Assembly (NCBI RefSeq): GCF_004664715.2
Contig: NC_051065.1
Location: 149,626,826-149,690,825 of the forward strand
DNA: 64,000 nucleotides
Reading direction: 5' to 3'
Source of the DNA: Peromyscus leucopus
Lineage: Eukaryota; Chordata; Mammalia; Rodentia; Cricetidae
In this document: positions 35,635 to 48,555 of the stretch, in pieces
How the letters are laid out: every line of letters begins with the position of its first letter
Numbering within the stretch: the first letter of the stretch is position 1
Made by a program: the position numbers and the translations under genes
The notes under the pieces: generated by a model
The model's database searches: none
Told to the model about the DNA's origin: nothing
The model's input: only the letters and a program-made list of their open reading frames with translations

Positions 35635-35704
35635 CTTATTCCATCCGCTGGCATGAACGGCAGTCTCCACTGTACATTCACGATATGCCTGATATGTCAC
35701 TGGC
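35635..35704 (-). CDS. Bcl2l13: Bcl2l13 exon (70 nt) entering BH1
   Basis: Short exon missed by start-based frames: after acceptor CTCTACAG it reads G then PVTYQAYRECTVETAVHASG and WNK, donor GTATTA. The first base completes the Gln codon begun in the previous exon (CA|G), and the exon ends in phase 0. It encodes residues 127-149. Human has QAFRECTLETTVHASGWNK as I recall it, so the match is clear. The VHASGWNK end corresponds to BH1. Confidence 0.95.
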
Positions 35705-38700
35705 CTGTAGAGATTTTTTTGAAAGTCTGTGTCACAAAAAGGGCTTTAATTTCAGATGAATAAATATACAGACACTACTGTGTTGTTGAACTCTTTGCTA
35801 ACATGACTAGGATTATTCAATATATTGATTTTTTTTTCAAGATATGGCTTTTAATATTTGGTATGTGATTTTTCCCAAAACATTCTCTATATTGCTGGGG
35901 AGGTTGCTACAGTATATCAAGATAAATAATATATTCTAGCCATTATTTTTTAAATACTTGGAATTTATCTCTATGCTGCAGATAAATGCCTAAACTACAG
36001 ATACAAAATCAAATAGTAACATGTAAAACTTAACTCAGTTAAATGAAAACACAATCTAGCTTTTTTTAAAAGCAAAAGTCTAAGCCTGGCAGTGGTGATA
36101 ATACCTTTAATCCCAGCACTTGGGAGACAGAGGCAGGCAGATCTCTGAGTTCAAGGCCAGCCTGTTCTACAGAGTGAGTTCTAGGACTGTCAGGGTTATG
36201 TAGAAAGACCTTGTCTCAAAAAAACATAAATAAATAGATCGAGAAAATAAGAAGTGGGAAGAGTTATGCATTTATAGGTTTTTTTTGTTTGTTTTTTGTT
36301 TTTGTTTTTGTTTTTCGAGACAGGGTTTCTCTGCGTAGCTTTGCACTTTCTGAACTCACTTGTAGCCAGCTGCCTCGAACTCACAGAGATCCGCCTTGCT
36401 CTGCCTTCCGAGTGCTGAGATTAAAGGCGTGCGCCACCACCGCCCAGCCCATTTATAGGTTTTAAAACTCCAATTCCAGAGTATTTTCTGTTCTGACTAG
36501 TCTGTAATTTCTTAGCTGATGACTATACAAGAATAATAAAAACTACCACTTATTAGTGCTCTAATATATTAGGTTTTATATTTTTCATATTTATATTTCA
36601 CACTACATCATATATCATCACTACATATTAGGAAGGCAAAGTTAGAAAAAGCTAAGAGACTATCCCAAAACCATGCCTGACAAACATCCAGTTGGATCTG
36701 GCTCCAACAGGACACTACTTCAATTTCTAGTTAGGATTTTTGTTTTGTTCTGTTTTGTTTTGAAGACAGGGTTTCTCTGTGCAGCCTTGGCTGTCCTGGA
36801 ATTCACTCTGTAGACCAGGATGGCCTTGAACTCAGAGATCCGCCTCCTCTGCCTCCTGAGTTCTGAGAATAAAGGTTACCACTCAGCTCGTTAGAATTTT
36901 GACATATGCCACAAAAATATCTAGATGTCACATATAGCTAAAAAGAATTTGAAGTGTGGTTATTTTGCTTAAAATATTGACACATGCTGTATTTCAGAGA
37001 ATAAGGGAAAAAATGTGAATATCTCTATTATTAATAACTTTTGAGTTTTAAAATATTTTACCTATACTGATATAAAATATATATTAAAATTTTCATTACT
37101 GTCATGTGTTATGTGTCTGCCAGATGTTTGACCTTCATGTGACTTGCACTGTATCTACTCTGCTATATAACTCAGCAGCAGCTGGCTACTACAGTGCTGC
37201 TGAAGGACGACTTTGTAAGCACACCATACACACAAGACTACTATCTTGCTGACATCACACTCTTATTAATGCTTAGGATTCTTTTAGAAGTACTGGGCCA
37301 CATACTAGACTCCTGTACACCTGGAATTGCACCAGATGCTGTACCATCCACCCACCTACAGCTCCCTGAAGCTTCACTGCGGCTATCAGTCCCTTCACTT
37401 CCTTTCCTGAACTGCTGCTGCTGTGGTCTCTGACGTCCTTATAGGTAGTCTGGCCATCAGGCTAAGTACTTTATCATCCTTCAGAATGAAACATGATTTA
37501 AAACGTTATATGTACACATATACATGCACATGAAAGATGTAGCAGGTTAAAACATTCATGTTTTAATACATAGAAAAGCAAGTAGCTGAGCAATCAGCCT
37601 TCCTTCTGAGGTCTTAGAATTAAGCAGAGAAGAAAGGGGTACCTTTATAAATCAAAGGTATTTCATATAAAGAGTTCAAGATTAATTTCCTACTGTAGCA
37701 AAACCATTTGGAGTAGGAGATATTTCCACCTAAGATATTGCCTTCAACTTGTACAATAATTGCATTGCTCCAAAGTATTAGTTAACAGCTTAAACCTTTC
37801 AAAAATAAGACTTTTGAATAAATTTTATTTGCTATGCAACCAAATTCAAAAATAACCATCACTATTTAATGTTTGGGGAAAAGTAAATATTTATCTAAAC
37901 CGGCTTCCTCTTAAAGAAAAAAGGAACTCAGGGCATAGTGGCACAACCCTTTAACCCTATCACTTGGAAGGCAGAGGCAAGGTGAATCTCTGTGAGTTCC
38001 AGGCCAGCAAGACTCCATGGTAAGAGACCCTGTCTCAAAAGGCAACGTTATCCTATTCGGCTCGTTTGAGTTGGTAATATCCCAGCCAAGTTACAATTAA
38101 TAAGTGGAAACTGACATAGAAGAATGAAATGATTTGCTTAAAGGAGCTGGAGAGATGACTCGGCAGTTAAGATTAAGAGCACCTCCTGCCGCGTTCAGTT
38201 CCCAGCACCCACCGTGGGGCCTCTAATTCCTGGTCGAGGAGGCTCAACTCCTTTTTCTGGCTTCCTGGGCTCCAACATACATATAAACAAAAATAAAAAC
38301 AAATCTTAAAGGCCAGGCATGGTGGTGGTACATGCCTTTAATCAGCACTTGAGAGGCAAAGGTAGATGGATTTCTATGAAGTCAAGCCAAACCTGAGCTA
38401 CAGTGGGACCCTGTCTCAAAAAAGACAAAGAAAAGGAAATAGAATTGTTTAAGGCTGTAGTCTCAGTATATACAATCTGTGAACATTTAAGGACAGAGTC
38501 TTAATGACCCTGCTCAAGCCGCCCTTCACCTCCTTAGGCCTTCCTCAGAGCTTACTGCTGACAATCTTAGAAACCATGCTGTGAGTCCAAATCTCCTGCT
38601 GAAGTTTAATTTCCTGGCCACATTTCTTTAAGCTTGTATCTGAGGTAGAAAAATCTACCTATGGTTTCACTTCACTGAGTATAATTAAGGATTTTATATA

Positions 38701-39509
38701 TGCTCCTTTCACCAAAATATATAGAAACCCTAATTATTTCCTGATACAAACACAGCAAACTATAAACCCTGACTACATAACAGTAAGGAATTTCCTTACT
38801 ATAACAGTGACTTGCCATCTGAATTTCAACCTGTTGGTGAGGAACAAATTTCCTCCTAAGCGATCCATCCTCATCAATTCATACTAATGTTGTAATTCAT
38901 ATTAATTCTTCAATGAAGAATTAGGGGAGTTGACTTTTGAGACTTATCGTAAGTGAACTGGTTCTATTTTAGCATGCTTGCGTTTCCACTAGCTTCTCAA
39001 TTTTAGCTTTACTATGGAGAATACCATAGCTGGAAAGGAGTTCATTGCAGGAATACAGAAGTAGCTACACAGGCAGATGTGCAACCCCAAAAGATAACAA
39101 TATCTACGATATAGGTACAATAAAAAATACAGACATCTAAAATACAAAGATAATGCTAATCACACACAAACCCCCAGCCAGTATAACTAATGAATATAGA
39201 TGGCCCCTAAATGGAACAGGGACAAAAAGTGATTAGGGCAAGGGCAATAGCTTGAATTTATAACACAGTAAATGCATCTACTGAAACCCAACAGCTCAAC
39301 AGGTAAATAAAAGCCATCAGATCTCTGTTGGAATATTTAAATCCCTGCTGAGGCAAATCTGGCATTCCAAACACAAAGTAGATGCTCTAGGAGCCCAAAG
39401 GAGGATGAGGGACTGCCTGCAGCAAAGCCCCAGCCACCCCAGAGCCGCATGCCACCCAGACACTACTCAGAGTTCTTGAAGCACACTCCACTCCGCAGCT
39501 GCAACTCAC
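35705..39509 (-). other. Bcl2l13: Bcl2l13 intron (3.8 kb)
   Basis: B1 copies at 36082-36225(+), 36290-36450(-), 36740-36890(-), 37925-38045(+) and 38311-38420(+); B2-like SINE at 38145-38310(+). The stretches 36900-37900 and 38440-39500 look single copy, AT-rich and without coding signal; the 79-codon frame at 37194 has no recognisable product. Confidence 0.75.
36290..36450 (-). mobile_element. B1 SINE
   Basis: Reversed: (TTTTTG)n, TTTTTCGAGACAGGGTTTCT, CGAACTCACAGAGATCCGCC, GATTAAAGGCGTGCGCCACC. Confidence 0.93.
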
Positions 39510-39666
39510 TGGCTGAGGATCACTTGCAACGCTTTATGCAAAGGCTCTTTCAGATCCTGGGACACTCTTTCGCCAAGATGGGCCAAGCAGTCTTCTATTG
39601 AGCTCTCAGGGTTAGCAGGGCTAAACACTGGTGAGGTGTGACAGTCAAAGCCTGTGCTGGTAAAGG
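39510..39666 (-). CDS. Bcl2l13: Bcl2l13 exon encoding the BH3-like motif
   Basis: Exon of 157 nt, residues 74-126. It reads AFTSTGFDCHTSPVFSPANP, ESSIEDCLAHLGERVSQDLK, EPLHKALQVILSQ. The block around CLAHLGERV (about 94-110) is the segment annotated as BH3 in human BCL2L13. The acceptor is GTCTTCAG and the donor a consensus GTGAGT (39509-39504). Both ends are split codons: the Ala codon completes G|CC from the previous exon and the final Gln codon is CA|G. The family is known for weak BH3 similarity, and binding partners cannot be told from sequence. Confidence 0.96.
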
Positions 39667-41330
39667 CTGAAGACAAGATCAAAGAAAAACCAAAATTAAT
39701 ACATGGTGCCGGGGCTGGAGAGATTGCCCAGTGGTCAAGAGCACCTGCTACTCTTCCAGAGGACCAGGGTTTGATTCCTAGCACCCAGTCTCAGAGGATC
39801 CAAAGTCTTCTTCTGGGATTCCATGGGCATTGCACGCACATGGTGCACAGACACACATGCAGACAAAACACTCATACACAAAGCACAAATAAACAAAAAT
39901 TAAACAATAAAAAAATAAATAGTACCAAAAGTTAGGCTATAAGCCAGGTGTAACGGTGCACACCTATAGTTCTGACACTCAGGATTCTGAGGCAGGAGGA
40001 TCTCAAGAAAGAAGCCTGCTGGGCTACAGTGAGTTCAAGGTCCGTTGGGCTATACTGCAAAAGCCTGTGTCCAAAAAAAAAAAATCAAATAAAAAGAAAG
40101 CTAGGCATGGTAGCACACTAGGGAGATAGAAGCAGGACGATGGGAGTTCAAGCCCAACCTTGAATCTGAGACCAACCTGGGATCCAATGAGGCCCTGTCA
40201 GAAAAAAAGAAAGAAAGAAAAGGAAGGGGGTATCTTTGTGAGGGCCCATGAAACTAAGATAGTTACTGTTAGGAACAAGAGTTTTAAGGTACTTGGAAAG
40301 ATCATTATACATATTAATCTTGTCTGGAACACAAAACTAATGCCCTAAATTGAGGTTTTATTGTTTTGTTTTTCAGAGGGAAGTTTCCCTATATAGCCCA
40401 GGCTAGCTTTGAATTCATGACTCTCTTAGCTCAGTCTCTCAAGTGCTGGGATTATAGGCATAAACCACTATGAATTATTCATTTGTAAATTTACTTCTTT
40501 TTTTTTTTTTTTTTTTGGCCAGCGTTTGTCTTACTGTAGCCTAGGTTCACATGGTATTTACTATGTAGCCCAGGATGGCCTCAAACTTACAAGAACCTTT
40601 GTCCCTCGGTCCCACAAATGCTAGAACTACAAGCACAAACCAGCATGTCCAGTTTATTCATAAATTTGCATTCATTTTTTTTCCTGACTAACAAGAAACT
40701 TATTTATAAACACAATCTATCGGTGGTTTATGGAAAGTTATTATGCTTTATTTATTTAAGACATACACACAAGTAATAACAATTTTTAAGAAGAAGACAT
40801 AAATTTGAAGAGAACATGGGGGAGACACATGGGAAGAGCTGGAAGGAGGAAAGGAAAGAAAGGGGGAAATGATGTAATTAGGATGTTTTCAAAACAAAAT
40901 ATAATTTAAAATGTGTATTTTGGCAAAAAAAAAAAAAAAAAAAAAAAGCCATGAAAAATCATTTTCTGATAGGAAGTGAGGCCTGCTCCACAGCAGAGAA
41001 TTCATGTCTGATACTATGAACTTCTAAACAATCAAATAAATAAATTTTCAGAGGAAAAGGCAGCAATGGCAGCTGCTGCCAGATGTGGTGGTACACATCT
41101 TTAATCCTAACACTGGAGGCAGAGGCAGTTGGATTCTGGGAGCTGGAGGCCAGCCTTGTCTACATAGCAAGTGTCGGGCCAGCCAGAGTTACATGGTGAA
41201 ACCCTATCTCAAAAGTGAAAACACTAACAACACAACAACAAAAAGAAAAAAGAGAGAAAACCAACTAAATCAACAATAGCCACAGCTGACAGAATCTGCT
41301 CGCTGCTCAGGAAAGGAAGAGGGAACAGAC
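39667..41330 (-). other. Bcl2l13: Bcl2l13 intron (1.7 kb)
   Basis: Contains a B2-family SINE (39709-39930, +), B1/ID-like pieces (39940-40075, 40095-40200, 40365-40470 reversed, 40510-40660 reversed), a young-looking L1 3' end (40745-40948) and a B1 (41072-41220, +). Almost the whole intron is repeat-derived. Confidence 0.8.
40745..40948 (+). mobile_element. LINE-1 3' end fragment
   Basis: The run AAATTTGAAGAGAACATGGG, GGAGGAAAGGAAAGAAAGGG, GAAATGATGTAATTAGGATG, followed by a 23-base A-tail, matches the 3' UTR of rodent L1. Severely 5'-truncated, as is usual. Confidence 0.8.
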
Positions 41331-41438
41331 CTTCAGAGACTTCTTTCTCCAAGGATTTCAGTTCTTCTTCAATCTCAGATTTAACTTTTAATAAAACTTC
41401 TGGGTCCAGAGACTGTGGAACGACATCTAGTTGAACTC
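41331..41438 (-). CDS. Bcl2l13: Bcl2l13 exon, N-terminal linker helix
   Basis: 108-nt exon, residues 38-73. After acceptor TTGTTTCAG it reads (G)VQLDVVPQSLDPEVLLKVKS then EIEEELKSLEKEVSE. Donor is GTCTGT, with the codon split G|CC into the next exon. Human BCL2L13 as I recall it has GVQLDIASQSLDQEILLKVKTEIEEELKSLDKEISE, a clear match. The segment is highly charged and helical. Confidence 0.95.
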
Positions 41439-43481
41439 CTGAAACAAACAAGAGAAATCAACGGAGGTTACTCTAGAAAGAGGGACAGATAAACCATTAG
41501 AATATAAACGGTTGCAGTAGCCACATGTGGAAGCTGGGCAGGAGGGTCACTTTACATCAGGAGTATAGAGCCAGCCTGGGCAACATAGTGGTACCCTATC
41601 TCAAAAAAACAACCAAAAACCAAAAACCAGAACTATCTACAATTAGTATTAAGTCAGAAAACAAGAAATCAAATTTGATTATCAAGCCTAAGAGGTATTT
41701 TTTGCAACAATAAATAACAAAGCTGAGTAGATCAGTGAAGAACACCTGCTTAAACACCTGACTTTGATCCCAGAACTGAAAGAAAAAGAAAAAGCAAGGA
41801 GAAACAATAATTAATAGAAGTCTGTGGGCCTAAGTACTGAGTAAAACCTAACATAGAAAAGAAGCCTCCGCACATTTCTGACTCCAGAAACATGCATCGG
41901 GAGATGGGAAGAGAACGGTATCAACATGCATAGGTCCCTTCTTCCTGCATGCAACAGTCTTCAAAAGAGAAATGTGGGAGCCAGGCATTATGGCCCTGAG
42001 GTAATCTTTGCTCTAAGAAAGGCTGGGCATAGTGGTTTATGCCCATAATCCCAGCTATCATTTGGGAGGCAAAAGCTGCCAACTTTGATGCCAGTCTGGT
42101 CTGATAGCAAACTCTAGGCCAGTCAAGACTACACACATAGCCAGGCGGTAGTGGCACATGCCTTTAATCCCATCACTCGGGAGGCAGAGCCAGGCGGATC
42201 TCTGAATTTGAGGACAGGCTGATTTAGGGAGTGAGTTCCAGGACAGCCAGGGAAACCCTGTCTGGGGGCTAGCGGGGGAGACTGCATACGTAGTGAGAGC
42301 CTATCTCAGGAGCAAATAAACAGAGCTCTAAGTAAACAACAAGCAGCTGTGAAGAGCTCCCAGTGACAGTAAGTCCCTCTCTGTTCTTAGCTTTGACTAA
42401 GAATCAAATTCACCAAGCAATGCTAGTGTGACCATCTAGGACCATATGTGTAACACAGCTTTGATGTCATTCTCGCCATGGAAATCTACAGTGCTCCTAC
42501 TTCTCATTTTATTCCTTGGATTTTTCCATGGTGTGTGTGTGGGGGGGGGGGTATACAAGCATGAATGCAATCACACATGTAAGACAGAGACCAACACTAG
42601 ATTCCTTTCTACCTTATTTTGTTTGTTTTTTATATGTACGAGTGTTCTACCTGAATGAATTTCTGTACACCACATGCATGCCTGGTGCTCATGGAGGCCA
42701 GAAGAAGACACTATGTTCCCTAGAGCTAGAGTTACAGGTGGTTGTGAGCTGCCACATGGGTGCTGGGAATTGAACCCAGGTCCTCTGGAAGTAAACCAGT
42801 GCTCTTACCTGCTGAGCCATCTCTCCAGCCCCTGCACCTTATTTTTTGAAACAGGGTCTTTGCTGAACCTGGAGCACACTAGCTAGCTAATGAGTTCTAG
42901 GGGTTCATCTGTCTCTGCCTCCCCTGCCCTGGGGTTACAGACCAATGCCACTGCATCCGGCTTTTACCACGTGGGTGCTGGGGATCCAGTCTCAAGTTCT
43001 CCTGTTGCACTGTAGGCACTTTACTAACTGAGCTGTCTCCTTACTCCCATTCACACTTTTTTGAGAGGGGAGGGGTTGAAACAAGATCTTACTAAATAGC
43101 CCTGGCTGGCATCCACCTCATGATCTTTCTGTCCCACATTCCGGTTGCTGAGATTTCAAGCAGGTACCATAATGCCTGGCTCATTGTACATACTTTTAAG
43201 ACACACTGAATTATGTATACCAAAGAATGTTTTTTCAAAAAGCAACCCAGGCCAGGCAGTGTTGGTGCATGCCTTTAATCCCAGGACTCAGGAGGCAGAG
43301 GCAGGAGGATCTCTATGAGTTTGAGGCCAGGTGGTCTATAGAACAAGTTCCAGGACAGGCTCCAAAGCTACACAAAGAAACTCTGTCTTGAAAAACCAAT
43401 AAAAAGAAAAAAGAAAAAAAAAAAAAAGCAATCCAGTATGAATTCAGTGCCAGTTTCTTCACAACTCAATGAATAAAACAT

Positions 43482-43580
43482 GGGCTGGGGATTTAGCTCA
43501 GTGGTAGAGCGCTTGCCTAGCAAGTGCAAGGCCCTGGGTTCGATCCTCAGCTCCAAAAAAAACCCAAAAAAACAAAAAAC
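43482..43580 (+). mobile_element. ID SINE with intact-looking pol III promoter
   Basis: GGGCTGGGGATTTAGCTCAG, GTGGTAGAGCGCTTGCCTAG, CCCTGGGTTCGATCCTCAGC, then an A-rich tail. Box A (TAGCTCAGTGGTAGAGC) and box B (GGTTCGATCC) are present. Closely matches the BC1-type ID consensus. Confidence 0.95.
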
Positions 43581-43904
43581 ACACTATACTTGGAACAATT
43601 TAAGTCTGTTTCTCCATTATGTCTTCAGTCTTTAGTGATTCTTTTTTCTTTGGGTTTTTTGTTTTTTGTTTGTTTGTTTGTTTGTTTGTTGCACAACCTT
43701 AGTGCATTCGATAAGTATACAGGACAAACCGCTGGGAAAAAGACTCATACAAAAAGAAACTCAACTGAATTTCTATAACTTACACATACAAAAATAATAG
43801 TTCATATATAAATGTAGAGAAATAAAACGTTATTTGCTACTGCTTTGAAGCTACTAAAATGGCAAAAAATAAAAGAAGTAAGGAAATTAAGAAGTGATTT
43901 TTCA

Positions 43905-44067
43905 GGCCAGGCATTGGTGGCACACGCCTTTAATCCCAGCACTCGGGAGGCAGAGCCAGGTGGATCTCTGTGAGTTTGAGGCCAGCCTGGGCTACCAAGT
44001 GAGTCCAGGAAAGGCGCAAAGCTACACAGAGAAACCCTGTCTCGAAAAAAAAAAAAAAAAAAAAAAA
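43905..44067 (+). mobile_element. B1 SINE, little diverged, cricetid type
   Basis: GGCCAGGCATTGGTGGCACA, TTTAATCCCAGCACTCGGGA, GGCTACCAAGTGAGTCCAGG, AAAGGCGCAAAGCTACACAG, CCCTGTCTCG, 24-base A-tail. Flanked by the near-duplication AGAAGTGATTTTTC / AAAGTGATTTTTC. Confidence 0.96.
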
Positions 44068-44404
44068 GTGATTTTTCTACAAGAGACTATGAAAACTGAC
44101 TAACCACATATATTGGGTAATAAACACATCATTCATTTATGGCAGTGGATGGAGATAGAGAATACAAAGAAAGGAAATGGGAATCAGCTACTGCTGCCAC
44201 ACTTAGGAGAATTGTACTCAATAACCAAGGCCTAAGAGCTCAGCCTTAGAGTGACAGTCTGCAAATCAACTCATCATTATTTGTCCATGCATCAACAATC
44301 CATGAAGAAACAGTATTTGAAAACAGATCTCCCTGGAGTGGCTCATGCCTGTAATCCCAGCATTTGGGAGATTGAAGCAGAACTGTTACAGGTTCAAGGA
44401 CAGT

Positions 44405-44408
<4 letters not shown>

Positions 44409-44459
<51 letters not shown>

Positions 44460-44460
44460 T
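44409..44460 (+). repeat. (GA)n microsatellite
   Basis: GAGA run with one AAGAG break, directly after a B1-like fragment (44330-44408). Confidence 0.95.
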
Positions 44461-46578
44461 ATCATTCTGTTAAGTGACTTATTACTGAACCCTAGAATAT
44501 ATGATTATAATTTCTTCTCAAATAAGAAATAAGCGATGCCATCTGTCATCAGCCTCTTTCTGGAAGACATGCACATCCAAAACATCCACAGACCCACACA
44601 GCCCCTAGCACCACCACCAACCCACACAGTAAATGACAATGTCTTCATTACCATATGCCTCACACCCCACCAGATTAAGCAGAAGCAGCTGATTAGAGGA
44701 GTGCCGTTCTCATGAAACTGACATGATGCTGATTACACATGACAAGTTGTCATACTTGATAATAAGCCATGTGGAAAGCCTCAACTATAAAAAGGCCACT
44801 GCTGTTTTAGGATACAAAAGGCTATCTCGCTAGCTCCCCACAGTCAGACAGATTCAGTGATCTTCATCTAATTAATCCTCTCCACCCAGACATTCTAAAG
44901 CACACAACTACACAGTAGGGTCAATGTAGCATAAATCCTGTTCAGTGAATCCAGGGAAGTATTTCAAAGATAAACAGACATGAGCACACTGAAGTCTGCC
45001 TACTTCAATCCACATGAGGAGTTGCATGAGTCTGCAATCAGCATATCCCAGCTATGAAATTTGTCCAGAGCTTTCAAATTGAATACTACGACTAACACAG
45101 TTTGGCCAACTGAATGGGATAGATCACAAAGGAGTAAACTCTGTATCTCCAAACAGTGACATATCAAATTACCTATAAGGGAGGGGAGAAATGGCTTTTT
45201 GTTGCTCGTGCAGAGGACCTGGGTTTGGTTCCCAGCACCCACATGGCAGTTCACAACCATTCATGACTACAGTTCTGATACTCTCTTTTGATCTTTGCAC
45301 GCACCATACCTGCAGCACACATATATATAGGCAGGGAAAACACTCAGATGTATAATATAAAATAAATAAATCTAAAATATAATTTTTTAAGACTGGGAAT
45401 GGTGGTACATACATTTAATTCTAGCACTGAAGAGGGAAAAGGATCTCTATGAATTTGAGGCTAATCCAGTCTATATAGTAAATTCCAGGATAGCAAAAGC
45501 TACATAGTGAGACTGTCTCAAATAAATAAACCAATTAATTAAATGGCTGGGCATGGCGGTACACTCCTTTAATCTCAGCACTGGGAGGCAGAGACAGGTG
45601 AATCTCCTGTGAGTCCCAGGCCACCAAAACAGTGAGACCCTGGACTGGATTTTTTTGTTCTTGTTTGTTTTGTTTTGTTTTGTTTTAGTCAACTTGATAC
45701 ACTAGGGTCATCTGAGAACAGCCAGGACTACACAGTGAAACCTTGTCTCCAAAAACAAAAACAAAACCAACAAACAAAAAAACCCACAGGCTAAGCAAGC
45801 CATGAGGAGCAAGCCAGTAAGCAGCATTCCTCTATGGCTGTTGTTTCAGTTCCTACTTCTGGTTTTCTGCCCTACTAGAGTTCCTACTCTGGCTTCCCTC
45901 AATGACAGACATGTAAGTCAAATCAACCCTTTCCTCCCCAAGCTGCTTTTGGTCAGGGTGTTTATTTATCACAGCAATACAAAGTAAATTAAGACAAAAA
46001 AAAAAACAGAACAAAACAAACAAGAACCTGAACTAACATCAACTACCAATTTTGTAAGTTATAGAGTAACACCAGGAAGTCCCCTGTACTGGACTCTCAT
46101 TGTCCAGAGGAGGAGACTACACAAGATTGTCTCAGAAACAAAAAAGATAGGTTATAATAATTATAATAAAACATATAGAATTTAATTAAAAACTAGAACT
46201 ATATACATTTATTATCAACAGAGCTCTGATATTTTGTAGTTTTTTTTTTTAATTTTCTTTAATGATTTACTTATTTTTGTTTTATGTACATTGGGGTGTT
46301 TTGCTTGCATGTATGTCTGTATGACAGTGTCAGATCCCCTGGAACTAGAGTTATAGACAGTTGTAAACTGCCATGTGGGGTTTGGGAATTGAACCCAGGT
46401 TCTCTTAACCACTGAGCCATCTCTCTGGCCCATAGTTATGGAATGACAAGTGTGCATCACATCTCATCCTATCAACTGATTTTTGAGAAGGATATCAAGG
46501 CTACTCAAGGAAAGAATAATGTTTTCAATACATGATCTAGAACAACCAGATATTCTAACATAAAATCAACTGCTACTT

Positions 46579-46632
<54 letters not shown>
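46579..46632 (+). repeat. (CA)n microsatellite
   Basis: About 27 uninterrupted CA repeats. Confidence 0.95.
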
Positions 46633-46634
<2 letters not shown>

Positions 46635-46934
46635 TTACACAAAAAGTCAACCAGAGACCTAAATTTAAGAGAAAAAGCTATGAAACTCTAGGCAATGCTT
46701 TCTGAAGTAACATCATAAGCACAAGAAATCAAAGAAAACAAAGACTGAACCTCATCAAAATGAAAATTTAGTAGCAGAAAGTAAACCATGAAAATAAAAA
46801 GAACAAATCATGAAATGGAAGAAAGTAACTAGAACAACATATCTGCTAAAAGTTTGGAATCCAGAACATATAAAGAATCTCTTAAGCGCAAAGATAAAAA
46901 GATAAATAATCCACTCAAAAATGGAAAAAGGATA

Positions 46935-47350
46935 GTATGATAGCTATTCTTGGTTGTCAACTTGAATATATCTGGAATGAACTATAATCCAGAAATGGAG
47001 GGCACATTTGTGATCTGGATCTTGAGGCTGGAAGACAACATGCCTTTAACCCAGACCTTGAGGCAGGAAGACAACATGCCTTTAACCCAGACCTTGAGGC
47101 AGGAAGACACAGTCTTTAATCCACACCTGGAGACTGGAAGGCACACCTTTAATCTGGGCCACACCTTCTGCTGGAAGCCTATGTAAGGACAAAGGAAGAA
47201 GGAAGGGTCTGTTCTTTGCCTGCTGGCCTTTGTCTTGTCAGCATATCCATTCCTTCACTGTCATTGGAGCCTACTTCTTTGGGATTCCAGCATCTACAGA
47301 AGACCAGCTCAGACACAAGTTCAGTGACTTTAGAGAACCTGACTAATACA
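46935..47350 (+). repeat. rodent LTR-like repeat with internal 36-bp tandem copies
   Basis: TTCTTGGTTGTCAACTTGAA, GGAATGAACTATAATCCAGA, ... CTTTAATCTGGGCCACACCT, TCTGCTGGAAGCCTATGTAA, ATTGGAGCCTACTTCTTTGG. A 36-bp unit (ACAACATGCCTTTAACCCAG...) is repeated exactly twice around 47035-47108, with looser copies on each side. Family not named. It splits the L1 text on its two sides, so it inserted into the L1. Confidence 0.7.
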
Positions 47351-48476
47351 AATAGGAAACAGGTATTTCTCCAAAGATACACAAATAGCCAGTAAGCACA
47401 GAACAGTATGCTTACCATCATTAGACACTACACAAGCACAGATTAAAACCAACCACAAGGGCTGCGGCTAGGGGCCTATGAGATGATTAGCAGGTAAAGA
47501 TGCTTGCTGCACAAGCCTAGTGACCTGAGTTTAAATTCTCAGAACCCACACGAAAATGGAGAGAACCAGAAAGTTGTCCTGTGACCTCCATATGTACACC
47601 ACACACACACACACACACACACCCAAGTACGGTGGTTTACACTTAGATAATAATCTTAAAAGGACTGCTATGAGTTTGAGGCTAAATTAGGCTGTACAGT
47701 GAGTTCCAGACCAACCTGGACTATTGAGACCCCACTTCAGAATCCCTAAATAAATAAATACAATTTAAATAGAGAATTGCATATGACAAAACAATCCTAC
47801 ATCTGGATATATGCCAGACAGAATTCAAAGCAAGAGCCAGGATGTGGCTTAAGTTGGTTGAATATTTGCCTGGATGCATAAAGCCCTGGGTTCCATTCCT
47901 GGTATCCCATAAGCTAGGCATGGTGATATACACCTATAACTCCAACAGGAGGTAGAAGCCGCAGGAGGACTTCAAGGCCATCCTCAGCTACATGGAGAGT
48001 TAAAGGCTAGCCTGCCTGGGCTACACGAGACCTACTCTCAAAAGAACAAAAAGAATTCAAAGCAGATATTTGTGCATCCATGTTCAAGGTAGAATTACAA
48101 TAGACAAGATATAGGAAAACTCAAATCTCCAGAAACAGATGAATGAATAAACAAAATGTGGTATCTACATATATTCAGCCTTAAGAAAGAGATTTACACA
48201 TACCACAATATCAAACACCAATTACAAAATGACTAAAACTTTATAGGAAGTACCTAAAAGAGTCAAATTCATAGAAAATTAAAAAAAATTGTTAGCAGGC
48301 ACTAACAATTTAAGAAGGAATAATAAACCAGTTATTATATACAAATGTATTTTACTGCCACACTACTGTTGACAATGTAACTATCCTTCCAAAAAAGAAC
48401 TCTAGGAAGCCGGGGCTATAGCTCTGAAGTAGGACATATAATTAACATCCATGAGGCCCTGGGTTCAACCTGCATT

Positions 48477-48478
<2 letters not shown>

Positions 48479-48520
<42 letters not shown>
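48479..48520 (+). repeat. (CA)n microsatellite
   Basis: CA run at the tail of an ID-like SINE (48411-48478, GCCCTGGGTTCAACC). Confidence 0.93.
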
Positions 48521-48522
<2 letters not shown>

Positions 48523-48555
48523 GAAATAGAAATACCTCCTTATTAAATCTGTATG

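Larger units (their letters stand above)
46440..48370 (+). mobile_element. old LINE-1 (L1M-type) fragment, multiply interrupted
   Basis: Pieces of L1 ORF2 3' region and 3' UTR appear in order: 46440-46930 (CAAAGAAAACAAAGACTGAA, AACATATAAAGAATCTCTTA), 47350-47460 (AGGTATTTCTCCAAAGATAC), 47760-47830 (CTACATCTGGATATATGCCA), 48045-48300 (AACAGATGAATGAATAAACA, TTCAGCCTTAAGAAAGA). Between them sit a CA microsatellite (46579-46632), an LTR-like repeat (46935-47350), a tRNA-type SINE with a B1-like piece (47464-47745) and a B4 SINE (47833-48045). Heavily mutated, no open frame. Confidence 0.75.

Noticed and set aside
43482..43554. possible tRNA gene
   Set aside because: Has box A and B, but the body is the ID SINE consensus with an A-rich tail, not a foldable tRNA.
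48120..48370. possible separate mobile element near the ERV 5' flank
   Set aside because: Reads as the 3' region of the fragmented L1; no independent ends.
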